64,000 nucleotides of DNA from Leidyana gryllorum EB-2025a (Eukaryota; Apicomplexa): the NCBI GenBank assembly GCA_048772705.1, contig JBLWGC010000194.1:62001-126000 (forward strand), given 5' to 3'. Positions 36,965 to 48,491 of this stretch are shown here, piece by piece. Position numbers and translations under genes: made by a program. The notes beneath the pieces are model-generated. The model had not been told where the DNA came from. It made no database searches and saw nothing but the letters and a program-made list of their open reading frames with translations. Every line of letters begins with the position of its first letter. Positions within the stretch are counted from its first letter, which is position 1.

Positions 36965-38360
36965 ATGGACTACGAACATGAACCTGATCCTCTATTCGCC
37001 GGGTCTCGACCCACCTTCCAGTCCGTCGCCGATGCCGCCTCAAACGCTCAGACGAGCTCACAGGCTGCTTTGCGCGAGGGACAGGATGAACGAGATGCAC
37101 TCCAGCAGCAGCATTTGGCGGAACACCTTTTAGAGGAAGACCTGGCTGAAGCGGCCGAGCGTGAAGCCGCACGCCGGGAAGAGGAGGAGGAACAGCTCCA
37201 CGCAGCTGAAGAAGCGGGAAACGGCTGGCTGTCGCATACAACAGGCGGCTGGCTCAAATTGAGTCGCCAGTCCAAGAATACTGTTCCCGATGCCCTTCTA
37301 GCGCAGGCCAGGGGCCGCGATCGGTCCAAAGAAGGCGCCAACACATGGCATTCACGCTTGTCCATGGGGGAGCACGGAGCCGCCGCATACTCAGTGCTCG
37401 GCGGATTTCCTCAGGGAACTTCCGAGGCATGGTGAGCCGATACTTGAGCAGTGTGTGATGCAGATATCAGCAATGCGCCCCGTGAGGGTTTGCCTTCAAA
37501 AGTGTCCTTCTGTGACCCGGAGGCTGTTGTCGCTGGTACCGATGAGGACTTGGATCTGGTGATGGAGTCTCTGCAGATCTTCCAAGAGACTGCCCTGCGT
37601 ATTGAGGATTGCCACGAGCTGCGTCCAGATGCAAACTCCGCAAGAACCTCGTACTTCTTCGGAATGGTCATTTGGGGCCCGAACAAACCAGTAGGAGCTT
37701 CATTGAAGACCGCCGTCAACGAAACCTTCGAGCGTTGGCCATTGGGACACTATCAGGACGATTTTACGTACAATCCTTGTGATGATTCGATCCTTGCTGC
37801 CTTTGATCTGTCCAGACCGGGACATTACTACGGCGCTCTCAAAGGTAGGGACAGTGATTTCCGCGATTCTTATTGCCTTCTGTTGATAGTATCGGATTTG
37901 GTCTCTACGAAACTCCCGGAAAGCATTTTGAATGAAATACTTTACGCTTGGGATCACGGTAGGGTCGCTTTCGTCAACTCACAGAGTATTGAATCGATCA
38001 GAATTGAATACTCCCTCTCTGCGTCCATCAGAAGCTGTTGGGATAGCGCTTGGGACACTGCGACAATACCTCACACAAGAAAGTAAGATCCGAGTGCCTG
38101 AATCGATTGCAAAACTCTCTGCAGTTCGAAGTCCGCGACAGCGCAGTCAGCTGATTTTGGTTGTGATAGTCAATTCCCTGGTTCTATTGTTGTTTGCCGT
38201 GATGATGGGGAAAGGAATGAGCTCAGCTACGAAAACTCAGGCTACCGGTCAGAACACGACGAAAGAGAGCGAGCCGCGCGCAAGCGGGCGGAGGAGAGGT
38301 CGCAGACGTCGTCAGACCGAGAGAGAATCGTCTGGAGCTGATTTGATTGAGACTATTTGA
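36965..38360 (+). CDS. Unknown single-TM protein with coiled-coil N-terminus and basic C-tail
   Basis: Best model: exons 36965-37431, 37471-37844, 37890-37958, 38002-38082 and 38125-38360 (introns 39-45 nt), 408 residues. The 45-nt and 42-nt introns (37845-37889, 38083-38124) are multiples of three without a stop, so retained forms are possible. The introns at 37432 and 37959 are needed to keep frame. Features: an N-terminal Glu/Ala/Arg-rich helix (about 35-80), a central domain with no family I recognise, one TM near the C-terminus (LILVVIVNSLVLLLFAVMM) and a strongly basic tail (RRRGRRRRQTER). It starts 53 bp after the stop of the RlmN-like gene, same strand. Function unknown. Confidence 0.65.
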
Positions 38361-38428
38361 TGGTTAGTTGGCATATGTTTTTAGATTTGATTGAGACTAT
38401 TTGATGGTTAGTTGGCATATGTTTTTAG
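38341..38428 (+). repeat. 44-bp perfect tandem duplication across a stop codon
   Basis: Two adjacent identical 44-bp units, 38341-38384 and 38385-38428, start ATTTGATTGAGACTATTTGA. The stop codon of the preceding gene lies in the first copy, so the second copy is in its 3' UTR. No other copy was noticed in the window. Confidence 0.85.
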
Positions 38429-38705
38429 ATTTTGTTCCAATGAAGACGTTTGCTTTCAAGTGACTGAGTATAAATGAAGCTTCGGTGTGAGAAATATAGA
38501 AGCATTGTCAAAGGTCTGATACTTAATTGGTCAACGAATTAGGAGTTGTTCTAATCAGAACTGCGAGAGCAGATCTGAATCCAACTGTAAGCTTTGGAAT
38601 ATGAAATTTCCAGATTGAGCCATTGAGGTCTTGAAAATAAATCCCAGTGAATTAGATCTCCCCTGACAGCGTGGGCTGCTGTCATTAAGTTTAAGTCCAT
38701 CATTG

Positions 38706-40858
38706 TCAGCATATTCCTTCTCCTTCGCGGTAGAAAGTGTATCTTCCATTTTCCAAGTATTCAAAGAAAGCGCGTGACATGTCAAGAATATTCATATTAT
38801 CATCAACATCGTAGATATTTAGAGTTCCGTTACCGCCCCAGGGATTGACCGGGACCCACGGTATAGTGTAAAAGCCATATGCGAAAGTGGCTAATCCTCC
38901 GGCTTGGATGCGCCTTGGTTCGTGGGTATGGCAGCCTCTGGGTCTCGAGTGTACACCGCAAGCCTCCTCAACAGCAACTTGGCTCATGATCTCCTGAATT
39001 TTCAGCAAGTTCAACTCGCCACCGAAGAGCGTCGTTGGGCGTGCCATCGCAGATGTGGGTTCCATCGCCCATCGCATCAAGTGCTTGATATCATATGCAC
39101 GAAGAACGGGAGTCAGACGAATCATATAGGTAGCAACAGCCCCCACGAAGGCCGCTGCATGATTGGTGTTGGTGGATTTGCCATAATGAGTCGCGGAGCG
39201 GAGACTCTCGTCTTCGAAATCCGCCTCAGGAGAGGCAACAGCCATTTTGAACGAAGGATCGGTAGTTGTGAGGATGTCAGCTGCTGGTGCTCCCAGAGTC
39301 ACACAGTTTTCGCCGTAGTTGGAGGTGCTCAAGCGAGCACCTCTTTCAGTGGTTCCAGCGACTGTGATGAAGTTTGGATAGTTCCAGCAGGCCGGGTACA
39401 CATAGCCGGTTCTACTGGTTGGACCCACAGAGCGTCCCTCATTGCCGGCTCTGTGCACCGCAAGGACGCCGGCATCGTGCAACGCACCGTAAGCAGCCTG
39501 AGACACCATGTCTGGTACCTTTACGGTGGACGACCATTCAGAGTGGCTGACAGAATAAGCGAATGAGGCAAAATAAGGTGTGAGAGGGGCTTACAGATGG
39601 ACAGTGACCCTGGCATTGATAGACAGAGCCCAGTCGATGCATTCGGCGATATTGTTGCTGGTGGCAGCTGTTCCCCAACTGCACACCGCCAACTTGACGC
39701 CATTGCGGGTGACGGAGGACACTCCCAATCGATTGGCATTTGTGGCAGCTATAACGCCGGCGCTTTCGGTGCCTTCCCGGCCAGTAGCGTTGGGCTTCTG
39801 TCCGGTTTTGTAACCTGCTGTCCAGCCATAAATGTCGTCAATGTAGCCGTTCTTATCATCATCGACCCCAGGTTTGCCGTTCAACTCAGCTTCATTGACC
39901 CAAATGTTCTGCTGGAGGTCGGGATGCTCGAACCAGATTCCAGGACATATGATGACCATGACAGGGACTTTCGGGAACACGCCGTCCCCATGGCGATAGA
40001 AGAGCCTATACACTTCCCTGCACAACACATAACAAGACCGCTTGACGCTGGAACTCACTTCAGGTGCCACTGCTGATCGAAGTACGGGTCGTTTGAAGCA
40101 CTAAAGCGAGCGGAAGTCTCATCCAGATCGTCGAGCTCCATCTCAGGCTCAGAAGGAGTGTAGCCAAAGTGTTCATTCACCATGTCGTCCATAGACATGA
40201 GTAAGCGTCGTTGACTCTCCCTTGCAACCTCTTCTGGAATCTCTTCGACTTCTCCGTCTTCTTCCTCTGCAACTTCAATCCTCTCGATTTCAAAGTTAGA
40301 TTTCAAGAAGAACACATCATCTTGGAGATCGACAGCGGAACAATCTTCAATCACTCCCCCGTAATCGACTCTAATGATCCGAATGTATTTCATGATCCTA
40401 ACAGTGGGCACACATGCTCTCGATCTCGCAACCCGTCGGGTGTAGTGGCACTCGCCATCGTCTTCAGCCATACAGCTTTGGGCCCAGTGAATTTTCTCTG
40501 CCGATAAGTCCTGGTTTGCAGCCATTCTCAGGTACAAAGTCGGTAGAGCCTTGGGACTGCCGCTTCCCAGCGCGTCTTGTACTCCCCGAGCAAGTTGGTC
40601 ATCGAAAGATAGGGTTCTGCTTCGCGCAAAAGGATAACCACCTCCCGGAGCTGGAACAGCTGTTGCATCGGTTGGGAGGGTTTCATTGAAGTAAGCCGCC
40701 GCGTTGATTGTCTTTTTGTATTTGTTTTGGACAGCAAAGAGACCCAGTGAGTGGTGCTCATTGGTGTACCAAGGCATCATCAGTGGTTGAATTATTCGCA
40801 TCTCAGCCTCACACTGTGGGGCTAAGAGGGAGAAGAGAAGAGTTGTCAAGAGTTTCAT
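38706..40858 (-). CDS. Secreted subtilisin-like pseudoprotease, copy 1
   Basis: Exons 40059-40858, 39595-40017 and 38706-39546 (introns 41 and 48 nt), 687 residues. The start at 40858 gives a signal peptide (MKLLTTLLFSLLAP). A prodomain-like acidic region follows, then the S8 fold: NDPYFDQQWHL, HPDL, PGVDDDKNGYIDDIYGW, GVIAATNANRLG, the RAGNEG oxyanion region, YPACWNYPNFITVAGT and a C-terminal AAFVGAVATYM helix. All three triad positions are changed: Asp of the VIDTG motif is Cys291 (IICPG), His of HGTH is Glu (EGTES) and Ser of GTSMA is Thr (NTNHA). The fold markers are intact and the frame is clean, so this is a gene for an inactive homologue rather than a decayed pseudogene. Both introns are at the same positions and phase as in copy 2. 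Role unknown; decoy, regulator or binding protein are options. Confidence 0.88.
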
Positions 40859-41594
40859 CGTGCTCGAAGCTTTGATTCGAGATCGGCCGACTTTCTCAAT
40901 TGCGAGCGGAAAGGTGGTCGCACACACATTTGTGTGCGCCTAAGTCTGGCTTTTGGTGTTATTTACATAACGTTCGTTGACTCGACGTGCGCGTTCTTGC
41001 GTTCCGTCAAAGCGTCCATCGCGAAACACTCAAGAGTGGGTGCCTATTTCTCTTGCACAAAGCATGATCGGACGGCCGGTCATTTCTCAGTTGGGAGTGT
41101 TTGAGTAGTACTAGACCACCCTGTAGCGACTAATTTACCTCTGTCACGGCAAGCCTTGCTCAGCAGGTCGCTTTTGTTATCCGCTGATCACAAGCGATAC
41201 TGACTACTTGTCTCGGCGCAAGTGTTCGTTGAGACAAGCGATACTGACTACTTGTCTCGGGCAATTGGTGCGTCACAGTTATAAAGACTGTGAGTGATTG
41301 CTGTTAGAACTGACGGTCGGATTGATATGTTAGTGTTATTGTGCCCAATGTATTTATTACAAACACACGTTGATTCAATGCTTTCAGTTGTTGTTCTAAT
41401 TCAGTCTGAAGATTCATTTTCGTTGGCAAGAGATGGCCTTGTATGGTGCCTTCAATGTCTGGGACAATGAAGGAAGCGAATTAGGTGCCACGAGCGGCAC
41501 AGTCAATGACGATTGCAGTAGTAAAGAGATTAGTGGAGCGAGCCAATGTCTAATGAAAGCGAATTTCCTTTAATTTCGTCGGGGTACAAGTAAA
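40859..41594. other. Intergenic region between the two pseudo-subtilisins, with a 27-bp direct repeat
   Basis: About 740 bp holding the promoter of copy 1 and the 3' end of copy 2. A perfect 27-bp direct repeat starting ACAAGCGATACTGACTACTT lies at 41190-41216 and 41234-41260. The second copy, with flanks, can form a hairpin (GAGACAAG at 41231-41238 against CTTGTCTC at 41251-41258). No coding stretch is seen. Confidence 0.6.
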
Positions 41595-43740
41595 TTACTT
41601 CATTGCTCGGCCAGATAATTCTAGGGCCAACTCTTTAAAATCAATGTCGAATAGATCTTGGTCATCATCACAAGCTGTCATTCCCTCATATTGGTAAAAC
41701 TCCCAAGTTTGATTGTAGAAATGATTGAACACCGCTTTAGATCGCCCCAATTCGCGCATCCGATCTCCGTTGACGTGATGGGCGATGAACTCGCCTTCGA
41801 GTTCTTCGATTTCACCCTCGATGGCTGCAGTAACGAAATAGTAGTTGGTCGATTGGCCGGGCCCCAGCAGTCTTGGGGTGATGTGCTCATAGGTCAAGCC
41901 CCCAAAGGCCCGGTTGAGCAGGGCGACGAGGTTCTCAGGTTCCATGTAGCGCCACACTTCGATGCCTTCCGGCCATCCACCATATTGGGTTTGGCTGGCG
42001 CCAGGCTTACTACGCGCGGCATGTCGGAAGATTGCGTCGAGGTCGTAAGCGTTGACGTATGGCTTGTATTGCATGATATTTAGGGCCCACCCCGCCAGCA
42101 TGGCTGCGCCGTACCGATGGTCGCTCTTAGTTGTATATTCGTCCCACTGGCCCGCGAAGTAACGGTGAGCAATGGTTGTGATCCCAGCCCCAGGACCCAT
42201 AGTCTTGATGGCAGGGCCCGTGTCAGCATTATTCACCCGAGCGCCGTTCTGGTCGTAAGTGCCCACAACGAAGTGATTGGGGTACTTCCAGCATGCCGGA
42301 TAAGAATAGGCGGTACCACTGCAGGTGACCACCTTGTTCTTGTTGTCTGCCGGCATGAAGATCGGCTTCCCCATCTCCGCCCACCGATCAAAGGCGGCCT
42401 TGTGATCCGCACTGATCGTCTGCGGCGTGGTGGAGGACCAAGCGTTGCTGAGAAGAAACAATGGATGAAGAATTACGCACAAACACCTCCTTACTCGTAT
42501 ACGATGACATTAGCTCCCACTTTTTCCAGGAACTCGAAGCACTCCCGATCATAGGCGTCGCTCGTCTTGTTTGTGATGTCGTGATACCGTTGGCAATGGA
42601 CCACGTCGACATTGTAGCCGACCATACCAGCGATGCCGATCCCGTTGTTCCATAGAGCCCCGAGAATTCCTGACAGTTCAGCGCCGAGCGGAGACACCCC
42701 ATATGGCTGTTGACCGACCATACCAGCGGTCCATCCGTACATGTCATCGATATATCCATTTCCATCATCGTCGACTCCTGGCATGCCGTAGTGCTCCGCA
42801 TAGTTGACCCAGTGGTTGCCAACAGGCGGTTCCCGGCTGTGGGTGGCCCAGTCCATCATATCGTCATGGGGAAGATCAGTTCCAGTGCTGATTATACCGA
42901 CGCGGGGTGTGAAGTGCGGGCCGTAGTTCCGAACCATATATTGGAAGTGCCACAAGTTGCTGTCGAAGAGAAATCATACATTTGAGTGTGAGCTAATGAA
43001 TAACCTCACCCGTGGTCCATATACCACTGCGATCCTCTCAGTGGATCGTTGGGCCACTGTAGCACGCGACTCTGTGAGACTGCTGTTGGGTCCTGCAGCA
43101 GCCGTTCCATGAGCAGATTGGCTTGACCATTTCTCGCGTTGTCCACCCTGATGCTGGTTATGGGCAGCACCGTTGATATGTACTCGAGGTCAGCTTGAAT
43201 GTCTTCGCGACGGCAATGGACAAAGTTGTTAGCATAGTCGAGAAGAATCAATCTCAGACTTGTGGTCGTGATGACTTCCGGGCGACATTGCGAGCCTTCC
43301 TCCCACTCGCCAAACCCACAATCCTCAGCGTGCATGTACAAGCATCTTCTGACCTCCCCGATCTTCTCCGAAAAATCCTCGTCGAACTCCGGCCGGGCGT
43401 AGCGCAGAAGCAGTCCTTTGCCCTTTCCTAGATGCTCCTTCGTTGGGTTGTAGAGTTCACCAACCATTTCGGCCGCCTGGGAACGTAATGCGGGCTTTTC
43501 CAATGGAAGGCGGACTGCGGTATTCAACCATTTCTCTCTGGTTGACGACGGCTTAATTGTGCGGTTGTAACTTATAGTAAGATTCGCGAACTCTGTTCCG
43601 ACATTCCGGATCTTCAGCAAGACTAGTTTCACCCCCTCCGCATAAGTCGGCATTTGTACCAGAGGAGCCATAGTCATCTTGAATGGAGATTCTGCCAGAC
43701 ATCCCACGGCAGCTATAATTGTAGTGGCTAACCACTTCAT
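41595..43740 (-). CDS. Secreted subtilisin-like pseudoprotease, copy 2
   Basis: Exons 43010-43740, 42495-42959 and 41595-42447 (introns 50 and 47 nt), 682 residues. The start at 43740 gives a signal peptide (MKWLATTIIAAVGCLAES). Landmarks in order: NDPLRGSQWYMDHG, YGMPGVDDDGNGYIDDMYGW, NAWSSTTPQ, YPACWKYPNHFVVGT and the helix AAMLAGWALNIM. The triad is lost differently from copy 1: Asp to Ser (GIISTGTD), His to Leu (PLGAELSG) and Ser to Arg in the GTSMA-equivalent stretch (SDHRYGAAM). The C-terminal about 120 residues are a separate acidic region. Same strand, same intron positions and phases as copy 1, 736 bp upstream of it in transcription direction: a tandem duplication. The protein is probably secreted and inactive; partners unknown. 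Confidence 0.88.
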
Positions 43741-44688
43741 TGTCAAGAGAAGTAGAAATCCGAATCGAGAGAGATCAAAACAATTCCGCAACCAATACCG
43801 CCGCACACGTCTCCCTGTCCCTCGAATCCCGTTTATTTGGCGGTGTGCGCCAATCCCCCGGAGTCAACAAACGCATCATTCAACCCGCTCTCTCATCGAA
43901 TCTCGCAGCACCCACACATTCTGCTGGGGGGCACATCCGTTCTCACGCTGGGGGCCAGAGAGAGACTGTAAGCTCTATCAAGTGCGGCACACAACGACTT
44001 TTGGCGGTGCGATGCCAACACCTCGATGCCGTGACTCACGGCCCTCAGTTTGTGGAACGATGTCTCACGATCGTCAACACGAGCGGGACCGGTGAGCGGG
44101 CGGGTCTGTGAGGGGATGGGTAGCGTCGGCAAACTTTGATTTTGTACTGTCGACCTTCCTGCTGGTCTCACTATTGGGCAACAAGTCATCACACAAAGGT
44201 CACACAAATATCGAATGTGAGTCCACACCGTGATGGCTGCTGGTGGTGGCTGAGGGCTGGGCTCTATCAGGTTGCCTGCAATCAGGTTCTCTGCCTCTTC
44301 TACCTCGATCGCTTCGATCAGAGGATCGTTCGACAGCATCGGGCCCGACGTCGTCTGATGTAGGTGGTCCACCCCACTCGAGCGGCCATCAGACAGTCCG
44401 TTCGAAGAGAGCGCCGAGGTGCGTTGAGCCGTCTCTGCCGACGCTCTCCGAGAGGGCGGTCCAGGCATGTGTGGATGCATGTGTGGCGGAGTGTCACTGT
44501 GGGGGTGTGTGATCTGGTGCGGTCCACATTTGGCCAGTCTGGTCCCCAGTGGGGACGGCCTTTCATGATTTTTTGTTTATTTATTGTTTGATCATCTAGC
44601 AAGGGATAGAGAAATGGTAGGATGGAGATAAATAACGAAAAAAGAGGAGAGGAGTAGCAAGGAGAATGTGGTGATCTTCTTCTGGCCG
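43741..44688. other. Intergenic region with an uncertain minus-strand ORF
   Basis: About 950 bp between pseudo-subtilisin 2 and the La-related gene. A minus ORF, 44480-43893 (195 codons from ATG), has a plausible Ser/Pro/Glu-rich first half (LIEAIEVEEAENLIAGNLIE), but its second half looks random and there is no clear family. A plus ORF at 43740-44111 overlaps it. I do not call either as a gene. Confidence 0.3.
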
Positions 44689-46208
44689 TCACGGCTGAGC
44701 TTCAACCGTACATTGGAAAGAACGCAACGTCTCGGGTGTATAGCGACGATACTCTGCAACAGCGCGTGACTGTGTCTCAGTGTGAATTCCTCCCTCCTCA
44801 CCACGAGTACCGTAGCCCACATTGCAGAGCTTAGCTGATTCAACTAATGCGGGGAACTCGGCTGGATCGACTTCCTGAAAGACATCAAATTCTCAGTCGC
44901 AGTAAGCAATCGGGGCTGTCACACTCACCTTGTTCTGGAACCCCTGACCCAAGATAATGGGGGGCTGCTGTTGTCCATTCCACTCGCCCCGCATCGGTCG
45001 TCTGTTTCCTCCGCGAGCATTGCGAGGACGCCCTCGGCCACGGGCCCCCTCAACAGAACCCCGAGCATCCGACCAATTGCGTGTGTTGTTTGGATATCGT
45101 CGTTGACCGCGTGGCATAAAGGAGCGGCCTCCTCTACCCGAAGCCTTCCTCTGCCTCTCCATGCCCGCCATGTTGTTCATCATGTTTGGTACAAAAGCAC
45201 CTTCAACGTTATATGAGTGATTCGGACGAGTCATGAAAGACTGGAAGGCGCTTTCGGACTTCATTCCCACCTTCAGGCTTGCTCCCTGCAAACACAACCG
45301 ATTAGATACGATCAGCTCACATGAGTGGCCACAGACAACCAGCAGGTAGAGACACCGAGACACGGAAACGCACACCCGCACACCCGGTGTTATCACGCAA
45401 GAGACGTGTAGTGCAGCGCGTACCTTATACTCCTGGGTGCGCAGCCAGAGAGCGGTCTCAGTGGCCTCTTGAGCACTGGGGAGAGTGACGAACCAGGTGT
45501 GGGTTGGACCAACGACCTCTTCTCTCACTTCCAAGATGGCTGATTCGCCGGCCTCTGCTAGACATGGCGCAGAGGCGACGAATGCCTTGAGTTCCGCGGC
45601 CTCGGCTTCGAGGTCACGCAGAATAATTGTACTGCGAGGCGCTTTCATCACAGGATAAAGAATCCCTGCCTGCTCGTCAACACGCAGTAAATGAGCTCCC
45701 ACAGCCTTGGCAGACTCGATCAAAACTTCTTTATTGACCGGTAGCGCGGCAATCGCAGGGTGTCTGAGTAGCGCCTCCACATTGAGGCTGACCTCCTGGG
45801 GAGCGCAATTCGCTACTCCGCCTTCGCCAGCCGCGCTCGGCCAGAGGGCGCCCGTCAGCAGCAAGGCGATGGAAGGATCAACAGAGATATTTTGACGAGA
45901 GAGGAGCTTGCGGAGCTGCGAAAGGAGAAAACGGTGTCAGTGGTACGGACAGTCAGAGGGCGCGGGTTTTTGATCCCGCGGCTGGTGATGGTACTTACCC
46001 GTGAGGTGAGTTCGGTCCTGAGCTCTTCGGGGGAAAGGTCCAAGCCCTCAGAAGGCTCGGGCTGCAACGCACCAAAGTGTATGGGAAAGGAAGACGGAGT
46101 GGCGGGGGAGGCCGGCACGGCCGTGACGGCGGCCGATGGGGAATCGGTCGCCTTGCTGGGAGACTCTATGCTGGGCGTTTCGCCCTCCCGGACCATAGGT
46201 GTGGCCAT
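44689..46208 (-). CDS. La-related protein (LARP) with La motif and RG-rich C-terminus
   Basis: Exons 45999-46208, 45424-45915, 44929-45285 and 44689-44874 (introns 83, 138 and 54 nt), 414 residues. La motifs bind RNA 3' ends or mRNA tails. The La motif spans about residues 60-150: LRKLLSRQNISVDPSIALLL, then VSLNVEALLRHPAIAALP, VLIESAKAVGAHLL and the RSTIILRDLE junction into an RRM-like segment (THTWFVTLPSAQEATETALWLRTQEY then KGASLKVGMKS across the 138-nt intron). An RG-rich tail (GRGRPRNARGGNRRP) and a VDPAEFPAL motif resembling LARP short linear motifs follow. The N-terminal 70 residues are disordered Pro/Ser/Glu sequence. The class (LARP4- or LARP6-like) is unclear. The 138-nt intron has no in-frame stop. 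Confidence 0.82.
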
Positions 46209-46280
46209 TCGAAGCTGAGACGCGAGGCGCCTTCCGGAAAATTTTTATCGTCAAGACACCACAGATGCTGAATTGATCGT
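46209..46280. promoter_or_regulatory. Short divergent promoter region
   Basis: About 72 bp between the ATG of the La-related gene (minus) and the first plausible ATG of the inositol-phosphate kinase gene (plus). If the latter's true start lies further right the gap is larger. No TATA-like motif. Confidence 0.3.
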
Positions 46281-48469
46281 ATGTTGCTGGCTGTCCACCA
46301 GTCTCAATCTGGGGTTCGCTGGCTTCTGGGAGGACCCTTGTTGATTCGCCTGGTAAGGACGTCTTGCGGTCCAGCCGCGACCAGATCACGCGGTAGCAAG
46401 GCTCGATGTGAGACGCCACTACGACCAAATATTTCTTCCCAAACAATCCGCTGGTCATTCGTTACAGACGACGCGGGTGAGAAGTGCGTGGGTCTTCTTC
46501 GTGTGTGATAGGCTGGCTATAGTTGCTGACTCCCCACCGACGTTGTCCATCATTGTTCAAGGGAAGGTTTTCACACGGATTTGGAATGAGTGAGCACTGG
46601 GGCACCGTTACAGCGTTATGAAAGAGATTGGGTGGTTAGGCAGGTATTCGGTGATGCAATCGGCGTTCTCCGCCACCTCATTGTCCCTTTCTGCAAAGCC
46701 CGTCCCTCAATTCTCGAAACCACAGTAATCCATATGTGTGGTGAGCAGATGTTCGAACTGTGTATGCGTACCGCTGCAAATATAGCAATCAAGCCCCTAC
46801 ATCGTTGCTTCTACAAGTGGTTGGCCCGGCAACTGGCTTTACTACGTGAGATCCAACATGAGAAAACGCAAATTTCTGCTTAGCTGGAATACCTTGTTTG
46901 TTGTACTCAAATGTACTCCGATTCGTAGTCTGGTTCGGCGTGGATTTCAAGCCTATTGCTTCTTCCTTTGGTGCGATGTTGGTCGAGGAGGGGGCTCAAC
47001 ACGTCTTGAGTATGCCCCAAACAGAAGTTTGGGATAAGTGGGCGGCGGGGTGGATCAGACGGGCGCCGATGTCTCTCAAGGTGAGTCAAAACCCTACAAT
47101 ATCTACGTGATTCGTCCGTATGCGACGACTTTGAACACATGGAAGTATCCATATTTTGTCTTATGCTGTCGAACATAGTGTTTGACCCGAGTGTTCTCTG
47201 TCCTAGCGAGGGTGTGTGTCCCACTTCTGACATTTCCGGTTGTGGTTCCGCAGGCTATGGAGTTCATAAGCTCCTTTGGACGTTTTTGGCCGGAGAATGC
47301 AACCATACTGAACACGAAACTTGTCAAGCCCAAATCGGCCGAGCTGCTGCTGGCCACGGTCTCAGATGATCTTTCTGAAGGCTTTTCACCTTTAGGGGGA
47401 CATGATCGCGCCTGGGTGTACTCCCCCCGATGCGTCGGTACCCGATTGCTCGTCAAGAAAACCGTATTGTGTGAGGGAGCTTTCTACACCTACCTGATGT
47501 ACCGAGCCTGCGCTTTACTGAACGCGGGGTCGGAGAGTGTGAAAGACTTCCCGTCGGAACTCAAGGATATGGTGCTCAAGGCAAATACCCCTGAAGACTG
47601 GTTCAATGTCATCGGATCACTAAAAGAAGAGCAGGCCAACTTGATGACCTTGCTCAGTTTTATACCGCCTGTATATAGTGTGGAAGTTGCCCCAGATCGA
47701 TCTTGTTGTTTCGTGGAGATGGATAATCTGCTACATTCCTCCCCGCGAGGAGACTTTCACGGGCCCATATACTGTGCTATGGACATCAAGATTGGTACAC
47801 AGTTATGGGGGCTGGATGCAGATGACGACAAGAGAGAGAGGATGATAAAAAAAGCAGCGGTAAGACGGATGGACTGACAGACGACAGATTCTCCACAGAG
47901 CACAACAGGGGGACATACTGGGCTCCTTCTGATAGGCTATCGTTGTCTCTCGGCTCCTCATGGAGACGTTGTCGCCAATGTTACTCGGAAACACACACGA
48001 TCTATTGTATCAGAACAAGCGCTCAAAGACCGTAAGTTGAAGGAGTTTTGTCGTTTCCTCACTGTAAATGCGTTGGGCTTCGCAGACTTGGAATGTTTCT
48101 TTTCGTTAGCTTCTGTCGAGATGCTCAAACGTATTAGAATGCGACTTCAGCGGCTGTTGAATTGGTTTCGTCGGCAGCGGTGGGCTCACTTTCACAGTTC
48201 ATCCTTACTGATAGTATATGATGCGACTGGGTATCACGGTGAAGATTCTTTGCGGATACGGTAAGGCGGATCGCGTGTAAGAAAGGTCACAACATTTCAC
48301 ACAGTTTGATCGACTTTGCTCATGCTTCTTTATATCATACTGAAGTTGATGAGAGTGAGTTCAAACATTGGGTCAAAGTAGTAGACAGCTCTCGATTCCC
48401 TCAGGTTTCATCAAGGGGTTGAGCACGTTGCTGAAGTATCTGGAGGAGCTAAGCCAAAAAAGAGAGTAG
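46281..48469 (+). CDS. Inositol polyphosphate kinase (IPMK/IP6K family) with extra N-terminal helical domain
   Basis: Secure exons: 46640-46845, 46929-47080, 47254-47859, 47899-48031, 48086-48260, 48305-48354 and 48405-48469, all GT-AG and in frame. The 5' end is uncertain: 46281-46352 plus 46468-46589, or 46281-46476 plus 46562-46589; both keep frame (about 526 residues in the first model). The family phosphorylates soluble inositol phosphates. Motifs, numbered in the first model: LGGHDRAW, ATP-site LLVKKTVLCEG, the PxxxDxKxG signature as PIYCAMDIKIG (Asp361, Lys363), TGLLLIGYRCL, SSSLLIVYD and metal-binding LIDFAH (Asp492). The intron at 48032-48085 is supported because its removal gives ALKDHLECFF, as in the family. 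About 180 residues of unknown helical sequence precede the kinase. Its stop is 22 bp before the next start codon. Confidence 0.8.
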
Positions 48470-48491
48470 TCAATATATAAAGTGGAACGCC

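Noticed and set aside
43740-44480. Overlapping ORFs on both strands (plus 43740-44111, minus 44480-43893)
   Set aside because: Neither has a recognisable domain, consistent splice signals or convincing amino-acid composition over its full length.
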